Notes under the pieces: model-generated
The model's input: only the letters and a program-made list of their open reading frames with translations
What the model was told of the DNA's origin: nothing
Databases searched by the model: none
Origin: Lachnospiraceae bacterium AC2031
Lineage (GTDB): Bacteria > Bacillota > Clostridia > Lachnospirales > Lachnospiraceae
NCBI GenBank assembly: GCA_000687975.1
Contig: JIAB01000001.1
Location: 496,001 to 560,000 of the forward strand
Length of the DNA stretch: 64,000 bases
Reading direction: 5' to 3'
Shown here: positions 8,521 through 16,922 of the stretch, in pieces
How positions within the stretch are numbered: the stretch's first letter is position 1
How the letters are laid out: each line of letters starts with the position of its first letter
Program-made: the position numbers and the translations under genes

Positions 8521-8702
8521 GCAACATTTTCTGCTCTTTTCATGCATATATGTTGCTTTTTCCCCCATTACATCTGATATTTTAACGACCCCGGCAACAC
8601 TTTCCACCATATTTATAGGTTTGTGTTGTTTTTTCATAAGTTAAACCACTTAACTCTACAAAATAAGCAACACATTTTGCCATATTTTCTTATTTGTGTT
8701 GT
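8521..8702. repeat. three-copy hairpin array, exact 73-bp period
   Basis: Three diverged copies of a 36-bp hairpin start at 8521, 8594 and 8667, exactly 73 bases apart. Left arms GCAACAT, GCAACAC, GCAACAC; right arms ATGTTGC, GTGTTGT, GTGTTGT at 8550-8556, 8623-8629 and 8696-8702, each followed by five to six T's on the plus strand. The loops share CCATATTT-like cores in copies 2 and 3. The intervening 37 bases of each unit differ. On the minus strand this is the 5' leader of the kinase gene. No protein explains it. Confidence 0.75.
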
Positions 8703-8720
8703 TTTTTGTAAATGTTACTA

Positions 8721-8746
8721 TAAAAATGTACATTTGTACATTTTTA
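8721..8746. promoter_or_regulatory. perfect 12-bp palindrome containing TACATTTGTA
   Basis: Arms 8721-8732 (TAAAAATGTACA) and 8735-8746 are perfect complements separated by TT. The core TACATTTGTA fits the TACAnnTGTA operator of CopY/BlaI-type repressors (established motif). It lies about 230 bases upstream of the kinase gene, where its promoter may be. No CopY or BlaI homologue is in the window, so the regulator is unknown. Confidence 0.5.
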
Positions 8747-8759
8747 TCTTGCAATTTAC

Positions 8760-8934
8760 ACTTTTTAATATATCTTAAATTATCTGAACAGAAACAAAAA
8801 GCATCCCCATTTTCAGACGTTATATCCTGAAGATGAAAATGCTTTCTCTTTCATGAAGTATAATTCAAATATTTTTTAGTTATTAATAGGAAAACCCATA
8901 ATTTATTTAGTCAATTAATTAGTTTCTGAAACCC
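8760..8934. repeat. intergenic repeat, copy 2
   Basis: About 175 bases, partner of the copy at 6481-6644 (same start, hairpin, AGTTATTAA block and end). It fills the gap downstream of metA and stops six bases from the metA stop codon. Confidence 0.7.
8800..8843 (-). terminator. intrinsic terminator after metA (in repeat copy 2)
   Basis: Arms 8800-8816 and 8827-8843 (AGCATCCCCATTTTCAG and near complement). On the minus strand the stem is followed by TTTTTGTTTC; the plus strand also has TTTCTCTTT. Confidence 0.75.
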
Positions 8935-8939
8935 TGTAT

Positions 8940-9869
8940 TTACTTATCTTCTGCCACTCTTCTGGTCCAGTCATATGGTGTGCTCTGATATACGTAATAA
9001 TTGAGCCAATTGGTATATAAAGTGTTGGCATGACAACGCCATGACTTAACAGGTTCTCTGTTTGGATCATCATCAGGATAATAATTCACAGGGATATCAG
9101 GTTCTATTCCTTTACCTAGATCTCTATGATACTCCTGATCCAGCGTTAAGGTATCATACTCTGGATGGCCAGTGATAAATATGTTCTTGCCACCATCACC
9201 GAGAATGATGTAAGGACCACAGAGTATTGAATCAGCAAGTATTACAAGGTCCGGATTGTTACGGACTGCTACTGCATCAATTCCTGTATAACGACTATGT
9301 GGTGCTAAGAATGTATCATCGAAACCACGAACTAACTCCTGGCTCTTATGCATTGTACGATGCTCATAGATACCAGAAAGCTTCTTTGGAAGCTCGTATT
9401 TATTAATACCGTAATGGTAGTAAAGTCCTGCCTGTGCTCCCCAGCAAATGTGGAGAGTTGAAGTAACATTTCGAGTTGCCCAGTCCATTATGGTTGTAAG
9501 CTCTTCCCAGTACTCTACCTCTTCAAATGGCATCTTCTCAACAGGAGCACCTGTGATTATCATTCCATCCCACTTATGTTTTCTAACCTCTTTAAAGCTG
9601 GAATAAAACTTTTCAAGATGATCTCTTGAAGTATGTTTTGACTCGTATGATACAGTTCTGACAAATGTTATGTTAACCTGAAGTGGAGTATTCGAAAGAC
9701 TTCGAAGTAACTGAAGTTCTGTATCTTCTTTCAGTGGCATCAGGTTAAGGATAAGAATATCTATAGGACGAATATCCTGACTATTAGAACGATTTTCGTC
9801 CATTACAAATATATTCTCTTCTTCAAGTATTTGCTTTACTGGTAAATCATTATCAATTCTAATCGGCAT
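8940..9869 (-). CDS. metA: homoserine O-acetyltransferase (MetA family)
   Basis: 309 residues, full length. Acylates homoserine, committing it to methionine synthesis. Catalytic Cys142 (HICWGAQAGLYY), His/Glu pair in ITGHPEYD and the Arg of the substrate site are present. Residue 111 is Glu (TGAPVEKMPF); in characterised MetA proteins Glu111 gives acetyl-CoA use and Gly111 succinyl-CoA use, so the acetyl donor is likely. Start ATG with GAGGAAAAAT upstream. Its homoserine could come through the asd product at 38.1 kb. Only 64 bases separate it from ligA, so no SAM riboswitch fits there. Confidence 0.92.
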   Translation of the reverse strand: MPIRIDNDLPVKQILEEENIFVMDENRSNSQDIRPIDILILNLMPLKEDTELQLLRSLSNTPLQVNITFVRTVSYESKHTSRDHLEKFYSSFKEVRKHKWDGMIITGAPVEKMPFEEVEYWEELTTIMDWATRNVTSTLHICWGAQAGLYYHYGINKYELPKKLSGIYEHRTMHKSQELVRGFDDTFLAPHSRYTGIDAVAVRNNPDLVILADSILCGPYIILGDGGKNIFITGHPEYDTLTLDQEYHRDLGKGIEPDIPVNYYPDDDPNREPVKSWRCHANTLYTNWLNYYVYQSTPYDWTRRVAEDK

Positions 9870-9892
9870 TTTTCTTATTTTTCCTCTATCCT

Positions 9893-9935
9893 AATATTGT
9901 TGGTGCAGCGGGGTCCGTCCCCATTGCACAATATT
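9893..9935. terminator. long hairpin between ligA and metA
   Basis: Outer arms AATATT (9893-9898, 9930-9935) enclose GGTGCAG...TTGCAC and an inner GGGG..CCCC. It overlaps the ligA stop. There is no strong T-run, so it may act as a processing hairpin rather than a classic terminator. Same sequence family as 36045-36097. Confidence 0.45.
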
Positions 9936-11910
9936 ATGTAAACTGTTTGTTGTTGAACATCTCTTCGGAGATGATTGGGATTCCAAGACTCTTCGCTTTC
10001 TTGTTCTTTGAAGAGTTGGAAGCTATATCATTATTAATAAGCGCCGTGGTCTTAGCACTAACACTGCCTGCCACCTTACCACCACGGTCTTCTATTTCTT
10101 TCTTCAATGCATCACGATTTGGATAGGTTTCAAGGGAGCCTGTGATAACAAATGTCATTCCTTCCAGATCCTGTTCTGCAGTATTTTCTTCTATAATAAA
10201 CTCTATCTCATCCAGAAGACGCATCACTTCGCTGCGTTTTTCTTCCGAATGGAAATACTCTACAAAATCTCTTGCGAGTACCTCTCCAACCTGATCAATC
10301 TCCATCAGATCTTCTGGAACAGCGTCCATGATAGCATTTATATCGCTCTTATACGCTTTAACGATGAGCTTAGCATTTGCCACGCCAAACCCTGGGATAC
10401 CTAAGGCATATAGGAATGCCGCCATATCAGCTTTACGTGAATTATCAATTGCTTTGATTAGATTGTCGTAGGACTTCTCTCCAAAGCCCTCCATTGTCAC
10501 TATCACATCACGGTGATCAGCCAAATGATATATATCCGATAATTTATGCAGGATACCTGCGCCAATGAATCTTTCTATAGTCGCTTCTGACATGCCATCG
10601 ATGTTCATGGCATTTCTCGATACAAACAGTGAGAACAGCTTGATATTCTTTGCTGGACATGATGGATTCACGCAGTTAAGCGTTTCGGTGCCATTATCAT
10701 TTCTGATCTCTGTACTGCCGCCGCATGCTGGACAAGTGTCAGGAATCGCAAGATTTCCAGACTTTGTCAGATTCTCAGATAACTGAGGAATGATCATGTT
10801 AGCCTTATAAACCTTGATACGGTCACCAATTCCCAGCTGCATATCCTTTACATATGTAATATTGTGAAGGCTCGCGCGGCTTACGTCAGTTCCCTCAAGT
10901 TCTACTGTATCGAAGATTGCAACAGGATTGATAAGTCCTGTTCTTGAAGGACTCCACTCGATATCACGAAGTGTTGTCTCAGCCTCTTCGTCCTGCCATT
11001 TAAATGCTATAGCATCTCTTGGGAACTTCGCCGTGGTTCCAAGACTCTTTCCATAAGCTGTATCATCAAAGGAAAGAACCAGACCATCGGTTGGAAAATC
11101 GTTAGTTGGTATCTTAGCTGAAAACTCTTTCACTGTATCAGGCAGAGTATCTGCTGTAACAGCCTTGTACTCTACTGTGTCAAATCCAAGACTCTGCAGA
11201 TATTCAAAACGTTTCTCAAAGCTGTTTTCAAAGCTTGAAAGAAGTTCTGTATCCTCTGGTTCTACCATAGAGAACGCATAGAACTTTACACCTCTCTCTG
11301 CTGTTATCTTACTGCTGAGCTGTCTCACAGAACCACTGCAGAGGTTACGAGGATTCTTATACTTCGCATCCACATCCTCGATAGATGCATTTATCTTTTC
11401 AAATTCCGAATAGGTGATTATCGCCTCACCACGGATTGTGAGTCGATTCTTATAGCTGATGCTTCGAGGAATGTTTACGAAGGTTTTAGCATTTGCCGTT
11501 ATAACCTCACCGATTTCTCCATTTCCTCTAGTCACAGCCTTTATAAGTTCTCCATTATCATATGTGAGAACAACTGTAAGTCCGTCCATCTTCCATGAAA
11601 GAAGGCCTTTCTTATCTCCCAGCCAACTGACGAGAGCATCAACTTCCTTAGTCTTATCAAGTGATAGCATTCGTGCAGGATGTTTCTCCTTAGGAAGCTC
11701 GCTTACCACCTCATATCCTACGTTCTGTGTAGGACTGTTGGCAAGGATTGTGCCTGTTTCAGCCTCAAGTGCTACCAGCTCATCATAGAGCTTGTCGTAT
11801 TCAAAGTTCGACATTATCTCAATATCTTCAGCATAATAAGCCTTTGATGCTTTATTCAGTATTTCAACTAATTCTTTTATTCTTGCTATTTTATCCATAA
11901 TCTTAATCAT
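9934..11910 (-). CDS. ligA: NAD-dependent DNA ligase
   Basis: 658 residues. Seals nicks in replication and repair using NAD+. Domains in order: Ia (about 5-60), adenylation domain with nucleophile Lys in SWKMDGL (about residue 107), OB fold, Cys4 zinc finger (CPACGG...CVNPSCPAK, about 395-425), HhH repeats (about 430-560) and C-terminal BRCT (about 580-650). All are present, slightly short of the usual 670. Start uncertain between ATG 11910 and the ATG four codons later; neither has a strong ribosome site. Lies just after rluF with a small hairpin between. Confidence 0.93.
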   Translation of the reverse strand: MIKIMDKIARIKELVEILNKASKAYYAEDIEIMSNFEYDKLYDELVALEAETGTILANSPTQNVGYEVVSELPKEKHPARMLSLDKTKEVDALVSWLGDKKGLLSWKMDGLTVVLTYDNGELIKAVTRGNGEIGEVITANAKTFVNIPRSISYKNRLTIRGEAIITYSEFEKINASIEDVDAKYKNPRNLCSGSVRQLSSKITAERGVKFYAFSMVEPEDTELLSSFENSFEKRFEYLQSLGFDTVEYKAVTADTLPDTVKEFSAKIPTNDFPTDGLVLSFDDTAYGKSLGTTAKFPRDAIAFKWQDEEAETTLRDIEWSPSRTGLINPVAIFDTVELEGTDVSRASLHNITYVKDMQLGIGDRIKVYKANMIIPQLSENLTKSGNLAIPDTCPACGGSTEIRNDNGTETLNCVNPSCPAKNIKLFSLFVSRNAMNIDGMSEATIERFIGAGILHKLSDIYHLADHRDVIVTMEGFGEKSYDNLIKAIDNSRKADMAAFLYALGIPGFGVANAKLIVKAYKSDINAIMDAVPEDLMEIDQVGEVLARDFVEYFHSEEKRSEVMRLLDEIEFIIEENTAEQDLEGMTFVITGSLETYPNRDALKKEIEDRGGKVAGSVSAKTTALINNDIASNSSKNKKAKSLGIPIISEEMFNNKQFT

Positions 11911-11933
11911 AAAATGTGAGACAGGGACTGTCC

Positions 11934-12716
11934 TTATTTACACATTTCTCTAAGTGTCTTTTCCTCATTGGCTGAAAGTTTTCTGTAATGTCCCAGTGGA
12001 AGATTTCCAAGAGGGATGTTCATTACTCTCACTCGCTTTAGGAAAGTTACTCTATATCCAAAATGTTCGCACATACGTCTGATCTGACGATTAATACCTT
12101 CGGTAATAATAATGCGAAATGTATTCTTACCTATCTGTTCTACTACGCATTCCTTTGTGACACGAATCTTATCCTCTCCGTCAACCTCAAGAGGAACTCC
12201 GCTCATCATTCCTTTAACAAAGGCAGCAGTAAGAGGCTTATCTACTCGAACAACATATTCCTTCTCATGATTGTTACGAGCCTTCTGAATCTGATTAGCA
12301 AGCTCACCATCATTTGTCAGAAGGAGAAGTCCTTGCGAATTCTTATCAAGTCTTCCGACGTAATACAGCATATCCGGATAATCAAGCTTTCTAAAAATGC
12401 TGTCCTTATCTGCTTCCTTTGATGTACAGACAAGTCCCAGTGGTTTATTGTATGCGAGAATTACTCTTTCAACCTTCTCGACAGTTACAGTTTTTCCAAG
12501 ATACTCGACCACATCGCCAGGGTTTACCTTATCACCGCTGATAGCTACGCGACCATTTATTGTGACATCGCCTCTATCTACTGCCTCGTCAGCTTTTCTT
12601 CGAGACAAAACTCCGGCCTGACTCAAATATTTATTAATTCGTATGCCTTCATTACTACCTTCAAACGTAGTATTTACTTTAGTTTCTTTCGTATCCATAT
12701 CATATGAGTGTAGCAT
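11934..12716 (-). CDS. rluF: 23S rRNA pseudouridine synthase, RluF-like
   Basis: 260 residues. N-terminal S4 RNA-binding domain (RINKYLSQAGVLSRRKADE, about 26-45) then RsuA-type catalytic domain with Asp in GRLDKNSQGLLLLTNDG. The motif GINRQIRRMCEHFGY is the RluF/RluE-branch signature; E. coli RluF modifies U2604. The exact target base here is inferred. Start at 12716 has AGGAAAA close upstream; an ATG six codons on is possible. Confidence 0.82.
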   Translation of the reverse strand: MLHSYDMDTKETKVNTTFEGSNEGIRINKYLSQAGVLSRRKADEAVDRGDVTINGRVAISGDKVNPGDVVEYLGKTVTVEKVERVILAYNKPLGLVCTSKEADKDSIFRKLDYPDMLYYVGRLDKNSQGLLLLTNDGELANQIQKARNNHEKEYVVRVDKPLTAAFVKGMMSGVPLEVDGEDKIRVTKECVVEQIGKNTFRIIITEGINRQIRRMCEHFGYRVTFLKRVRVMNIPLGNLPLGHYRKLSANEEKTLREMCK

Positions 12717-12798
12717 TTTTCCTATTATTATTCAAGAATACTTTATCCTATAGATTTATTCATAAAACCTATAACAAAACTTAAAAAAATAAAAAAAG

Positions 12799-12829
12799 TG
12801 TGGCATATCTGCCACAAATGATTTATAAT
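12799..12829 (+). promoter_or_regulatory. promoter with overlapping TGTGGC palindrome for the Lrp-like gene
   Basis: -35 TGGCAT (12801-12806), 17-base spacer, -10 TATAAT (12824-12829). The palindrome TGTGGC-ATATCT-GCCACA at 12799-12816 covers the -35, which suits autorepression. The regulator gene begins 61 bases downstream. Confidence 0.55.
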
Positions 12830-12890
12830 GCAAAGGTGCTAGCGCATATTACATAAAAAAATTAAGTATTATAATGATTTGGAGATAATC

Positions 12891-13343
12891 ATGGACAAAA
12901 TTGATTGCAAGATAATATCCCTTTTACAGGAAAATGCAAGATACCCACTGAAATATCTGGCAGAAAAGGTACAGCTTTCATCTCCTGCAGTATCTGCAAG
13001 AATCGAAAGACTTGAAAGCCAGGGAATCCTGACAGGTTATCATGCCACATTGGATCCAGTAATGCTTGGTTATCATATAACAGCATTTATCAATCTTACA
13101 CTGGAGCCACATCAAAAGGCTGAATTCTATCCATTTATATCAGCATGTCCAAATGTTCTCGAATGCAACTGTGTTACAGGAACCTACTCAATGCTTATTA
13201 AGGTATGTTTCCCAAGCACTCAGGAACTGGATATTTTTATAGGTAAGCTTCAGACCTTCGGAAAGACAGAGACTCAGATAGTATTCTCTACTGCTGTACA
13301 GCCTCGAGGAATAGATATATCTGTTATCTCCGATTCCGAATAA
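12891..13343 (+). CDS. Lrp/AsnC-family transcriptional regulator
   Basis: 150 residues. N-terminal winged helix-turn-helix (DKIDCKIISLLQENARYP ... SPAVSARIERLESQGIL) and C-terminal RAM/AsnC ligand domain (about 65-145). Such regulators respond to amino acids, and methionine, branched-chain and serine genes lie in this window, but no target can be assigned. ATG at 12891 has GGAGATAATC; a TTG four codons earlier overlaps the ribosome site. Only accepted plus-strand gene, divergent from rluF and convergent with 13368-14000. Confidence 0.88.
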   Translation: MDKIDCKIISLLQENARYPLKYLAEKVQLSSPAVSARIERLESQGILTGYHATLDPVMLGYHITAFINLTLEPHQKAEFYPFISACPNVLECNCVTGTYSMLIKVCFPSTQELDIFIGKLQTFGKTETQIVFSTAVQPRGIDISVISDSE

Positions 13344-13367
13344 GTTTGAATATCATTTGAATCTAGA

Positions 13368-14000
13368 TTAGTTATTAAGGCGGTTCAGGAACTCTTTAAA
13401 TGCAGGATCCTGTTCTGCCTTTTTCTCTTCATCATCCTTTACCATCTTGTAAAGATCCTGGATATCAGATGTACGGCTAAGCTTGTCCATATAATCTGTA
13501 ATATCCTGACTCATCATAGTATTATCTATAAGATAATGTCCATCTTTCTTTACCACATAGTATGGTCCAAGCATATCAAGAGGTGTTGACTCAATGTTAA
13601 CGATAGAGATATTAGCTATCGCATAAACTACAGTTGAATTCTCATCCATTCCCTCTATTGTATAGCAGTTAATATTCTGATATGCAGTGATGATTCTTGA
13701 CTGGCTCTGAACAACTGACATATTCTCATACTGTGAAGGATCAACAACACAGCTCTGAAGAGTTGCCTGATCACTAGATGCCATAGCGCTAAGATAAGTA
13801 ATAACAAGCGCATTAATATCAGGATTTGCATTTGTCTGATATGAGAATCTGGTTGTAAATGACATATCCAGATCTTCTTTTACAGAATCTCTCCTGTTAT
13901 ATACGATAACTCCTAGAGATACGAGAGCTATAATGAAAACAGCCCAAACCACCAGAAGGAGCTTCTTGATCTTAACTTCCTGTTTCCTGTTCTTTGCCAT
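13368..14000 (-). CDS. membrane-anchored hypothetical protein
   Basis: 210 residues. Basic N-terminus, one transmembrane helix (about 15-37), then an extracytoplasmic domain of about 170 residues with NTF2-like pattern (helix, then VVYAIANISIVNIES and PYYVVKKDGHYLI strands). Family not recognised; many Lachnospiraceae encode such anchored proteins. ATG 14000 has GTGAGGAAAAG upstream; a GTG five codons earlier is the ribosome site itself. Tail-to-tail with the Lrp gene, 24 bases apart. Confidence 0.65.
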   Translation of the reverse strand: MAKNRKQEVKIKKLLLVVWAVFIIALVSLGVIVYNRRDSVKEDLDMSFTTRFSYQTNANPDINALVITYLSAMASSDQATLQSCVVDPSQYENMSVVQSQSRIITAYQNINCYTIEGMDENSTVVYAIANISIVNIESTPLDMLGPYYVVKKDGHYLIDNTMMSQDITDYMDKLSRTSDIQDLYKMVKDDEEKKAEQDPAFKEFLNRLNN

Positions 14001-14060
14001 AACACTTTTCCTCACTATTTTTTCTAAAAGTTAAAAAACTAATTATTCAAAACCTAAAAT

Positions 14061-14132
14061 TGCACCAGACGGGAATCGAACCCACGCACATGGCTCCGGA
14101 GGCCATTGCTCTATCCACTGAGCTACTGGTGC
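14061..14132 (-). tRNA. tRNA-Arg (CCG)
   Basis: 72 bases fold as a full cloverleaf: acceptor GCACCAG/CTGGTGC with discriminator A, D arm AGCTCAGTGGATAGAGC, anticodon stem ATGGC/GCCAT with loop CTCCGGA (anticodon CCG, decoding CGG), T arm GTGGGTTCGATTCCC. CCA is not encoded. Its first ten bases overlap the 3' end of ribF on the same strand. Confidence 0.95.
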
Positions 14133-15013
14133 GTTAATGATGAAGCATACTCGATGTCTTTCGCTATCTGCTGCGTCAGCTCATCAAGGCCCGAAAACCT
14201 TCTTTCATCCCTGATAAAAACCTCAGGTACTATTATAACATTAAATCCATAGATATCATCATTAAAATCATAGATAAAGCTTTCAACTGTTGCTTTATCC
14301 CCATCATCAATAGATGGACGTTTTCCGATATTTGTAATGCCTCGATAATTATGCCACTCATTGCCATCAAAAATCCTAACAACGGATGAATAAACTCCAA
14401 AGCGTGGAAGAATCTTTGAATCATCAAGCTTTGTATTAACAGTTGGGTATCCAAGTGTCTGTCCCAGTTGCTTTCCTGACTCAACCTTGCCCATGATAGA
14501 ATAAGGTCTGCCAAGATACATCTCAGCACTCTTCATATCACCCTCAGTCAGTTTCTCTCGGATAAGAGATGAACTAACGATTCTTTCTTCAATTCGCAGC
14601 TTGTCGATGACATTTACCTGGAACCCATACTTTGTACCAAGTTGCTTCAGGGTTTCTGTATCTCCGGCTCTATCCTTGCCGAATCTGAAATCAACACCAA
14701 CAGCAACATAGCCTACATTCATCTCACCAACAAGAATCTGGGATACAAATTCCTCAGGACTCAAACGAGCAAATTCCGGAGTAAATGTAATATACCTAAC
14801 TTCCTCTATCGAAGGATAGCTTTCCTTTAAAAATTCATCTATCTCTGAAGCATCAAAGATACCACCATCTGAAGTAACAAGCTTCAAAATCTTTGGTGTC
14901 ATCTCCTGTTCTTCAGCGAGTCTAACTATATCGCTGAGAAGTGTCTGATGCCCCAAATGAAATCCATCAAACTTGCCAATTGTTAAAGCTACTTTCTTCA
15001 TAGCATCATTCAT
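14123..15013 (-). CDS. ribF: bifunctional riboflavin kinase / FAD synthetase
   Basis: 296 residues. N-terminal FAD synthetase with nucleotidyltransferase motif GKFDGFHLGHQ (about 13-23) and SSSLIRE; C-terminal riboflavin kinase (GYPTVNTK motif, about 185-192, and the usual NIGKRPSIDDG). Makes FMN and FAD. ATGA overlap of four bases with truB. The stop codon lies inside the acceptor stem of tRNA-Arg, so the last codons CAC CAG TAG are tRNA sequence. Start ATG 15013 or the ATG four codons on. Confidence 0.93.
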   Translation of the reverse strand: MNDAMKKVALTIGKFDGFHLGHQTLLSDIVRLAEEQEMTPKILKLVTSDGGIFDASEIDEFLKESYPSIEEVRYITFTPEFARLSPEEFVSQILVGEMNVGYVAVGVDFRFGKDRAGDTETLKQLGTKYGFQVNVIDKLRIEERIVSSSLIREKLTEGDMKSAEMYLGRPYSIMGKVESGKQLGQTLGYPTVNTKLDDSKILPRFGVYSSVVRIFDGNEWHNYRGITNIGKRPSIDDGDKATVESFIYDFNDDIYGFNVIIVPEVFIRDERRFSGLDELTQQIAKDIEYASSLTHQ

Positions 15014-15942
15014 AACATTTTAAAAACCTTAAAATCTTTTTTTTCGTCGTCGTAGCTGTAAAGAGCTTTTAGTTCGCCCTTAAGATATATTCTAATAAAC
15101 TGTGAAGCTTTTAGTGTCTCTATATCATCTTTTGATGAAAGACCTGAAAGACTTATTCTGTTACCATTACTTAGTAGTTTTTCGCTACTATCTAGAACAT
15201 CTGCTTTAGGAACTCCAGCTAAAAGCTTATCCATAGGCTGTACTGTCTCTTCCAGTCTGCCCATATCTTTTAAGGACTGAAGATCAGATATTTTATAGCC
15301 ATCAGTGGCTTTGATACCATTTATATCGTCCCTTAGAAGACCAGACATTGTAGCACCAACTTCCAGTTTTTCACCAATGTCTCTTATCAGACTTCTTATA
15401 TAAGTACCCTTAGAGCATCTAACTGAGAATGAAACCTCCTGAGTTTCAGGGAATATCTCCTGCAACTGAATATCATAGATTTCAATCGGACGAGGCTCTC
15501 GCTCTATCTCGATTCCTGCTCTCGCATACTCATAAAGCTTCTTGCCATTTACCTTTATGGCTGAATACATAGGTGGAATCTGCATAGATGGACCAACAAA
15601 TTCGCCAAATATAATCTTCAGTCTTTCTTCTATCGAAGACACGTCTTCAAATAGTTCTTTTGCAGCATCCTCCTGCGATGCCTTGATATTTCCTGATGTA
15701 TCATCTGTATCAGTAACAACACCAAGTTTCATCTTCGCTATATACTGCTTATCTTTTGTAAGGATCAGGTCCGAAAGCTTAGTTGCCTGTCCAAGACATA
15801 CGATCAGCACTCCCTCAGCCATAGGATCGAGAGTACCTGTGTGGCCAATCTTCTTCTGACCATATATGCCTCGTAATTTCGCCACCACATCATGAGATGT
15901 GAAGCCCTGCTCCTTATATATATTCACAATTCCATTATACAT
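15010..15942 (-). CDS. truB: tRNA pseudouridine-55 synthase
   Basis: 310 residues. Converts U55 of the tRNA T loop. Catalytic Asp in KIGHTGTLDPMAEGVL (about residue 40), plus the YEYARAGI and SKGTYIRSLIRD motifs. C-terminal extension of about 60 residues resembles a degenerate PUA. ATG 15942 follows AAGGTTTG and overlaps the nrnA stop region (TGATAATG). Confidence 0.93.
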   Translation of the reverse strand: MYNGIVNIYKEQGFTSHDVVAKLRGIYGQKKIGHTGTLDPMAEGVLIVCLGQATKLSDLILTKDKQYIAKMKLGVVTDTDDTSGNIKASQEDAAKELFEDVSSIEERLKIIFGEFVGPSMQIPPMYSAIKVNGKKLYEYARAGIEIEREPRPIEIYDIQLQEIFPETQEVSFSVRCSKGTYIRSLIRDIGEKLEVGATMSGLLRDDINGIKATDGYKISDLQSLKDMGRLEETVQPMDKLLAGVPKADVLDSSEKLLSNGNRISLSGLSSKDDIETLKASQFIRIYLKGELKALYSYDDEKKDFKVFKML

Positions 15943-15944
15943 TA

Positions 15945-16922
15945 TCAAACCTTATCAAGCTGAGCTTTTACCAGTTCTTCGACCTTAGTAAGGACTTCCT
16001 CGTATGGAAGCTCAGACTCAAAGCCTGCAGCCTTAACATGTCCGCCACCGCCAAATGTCGACGCAACAGCATTTACATCCACCTTAGCCTTGGCACGAAG
16101 ACTGTACTTGAACTTCTTCTCTGTTAACTGATAAGCAAACAGTGAAACCTCAACACCATCAGTCTGACGAAGCTGTTCAACAATACCATCCGTATCCATC
16201 TTACTGCAGCCCATCTCTTTAAAGAGCTCACTTGAAACTACACCGAAGATCAGTCTGTTATCAAGGAGAAGTCTGGACTCAGTCATGACACGAGCTCCAA
16301 GAAGATTCTGCTTATAGGTTTTCTTAAAGAAGGTATCATCGATAATCTGTTCCGAATTAACTCCCATTTCCATGAAGAGACCAGCAAGTTCCATAGTTCT
16401 CTTGCCAGTGCAGGAATATCTAAATACTCCGGTATCATGGACAATTCCAAGGAACAGACAGCTTGCCATATTAAGACTTATCTTATCTATATCAACAAGA
16501 TCACACAGAGCCTCACAAGCACTGGATGCTCCTGGTGATACATAGCAAAGATCACCGAAGCCCTCATTACTTATGTGATGGTCTATACAGATAGTAGAGA
16601 TAGCGCTGTTATAAATATCAACAAAGCTTCCCATTCTTTCCATAGTCGATACATCAAGAGATATAGCAAGATCATACCTCTTATCAGAAACAGTATGAAT
16701 CGCTTTATCAGTTCCATTCAGTATCATAAACTCTGGTGAGAAATCCTCTACATAAACCTGAACAGTCTTTCCCTCATAGTTATCTACAATGTAATTGTAC
16801 ATAGCCATAGTAGAGCCAATACAGTCACCATCCGGATGGATGTGACCGATAATAGCTATTGTGGCGGCATCGCCGATCATCTGATGGAGCCTTTTAGATT
16901 TTTTGATAATATCACTCGCCAT
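15945..16922 (-). CDS. nrnA: DHH-family oligoribonuclease / pAp phosphatase
   Basis: 325 residues. DHH domain with HIHPDGDCIGS (about 27-37), LAISLDVS and CIDHHIS metal-binding motifs, then DHHA1 domain ending GGGGHVKAAGFE. Degrades nanoRNA and 3'-phosphoadenosine 5'-phosphate (known for B. subtilis NrnA). Overlaps rbfA by 11 bases and truB closely, as is common in Firmicutes. Confidence 0.88.
   Translation of the reverse strand: MASDIIKKSKRLHQMIGDAATIAIIGHIHPDGDCIGSTMAMYNYIVDNYEGKTVQVYVEDFSPEFMILNGTDKAIHTVSDKRYDLAISLDVSTMERMGSFVDIYNSAISTICIDHHISNEGFGDLCYVSPGASSACEALCDLVDIDKISLNMASCLFLGIVHDTGVFRYSCTGKRTMELAGLFMEMGVNSEQIIDDTFFKKTYKQNLLGARVMTESRLLLDNRLIFGVVSSELFKEMGCSKMDTDGIVEQLRQTDGVEVSLFAYQLTEKKFKYSLRAKAKVDVNAVASTFGGGGHVKAAGFESELPYEEVLTKVEELVKAQLDKV

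Noticed and set aside
8582-8683. 33-codon minus-strand ORF and an overlapping 43-codon ORF (8506-8637) inside the hairpin array
   Set aside because: They have weak or no ribosome sites, no recognisable product, and the 73-bp period is not a multiple of three, so the repeat is not a coding repeat.
8521-8702. CRISPR array
   Set aside because: Only three diverged palindromic units with 37-base spacers, T-runs in the repeat and no cas genes in the window.
9870-9933. SAM riboswitch or T-box upstream of metA
   Set aside because: The gap is only 64 bases and holds a single GC hairpin; no riboswitch core could fit.
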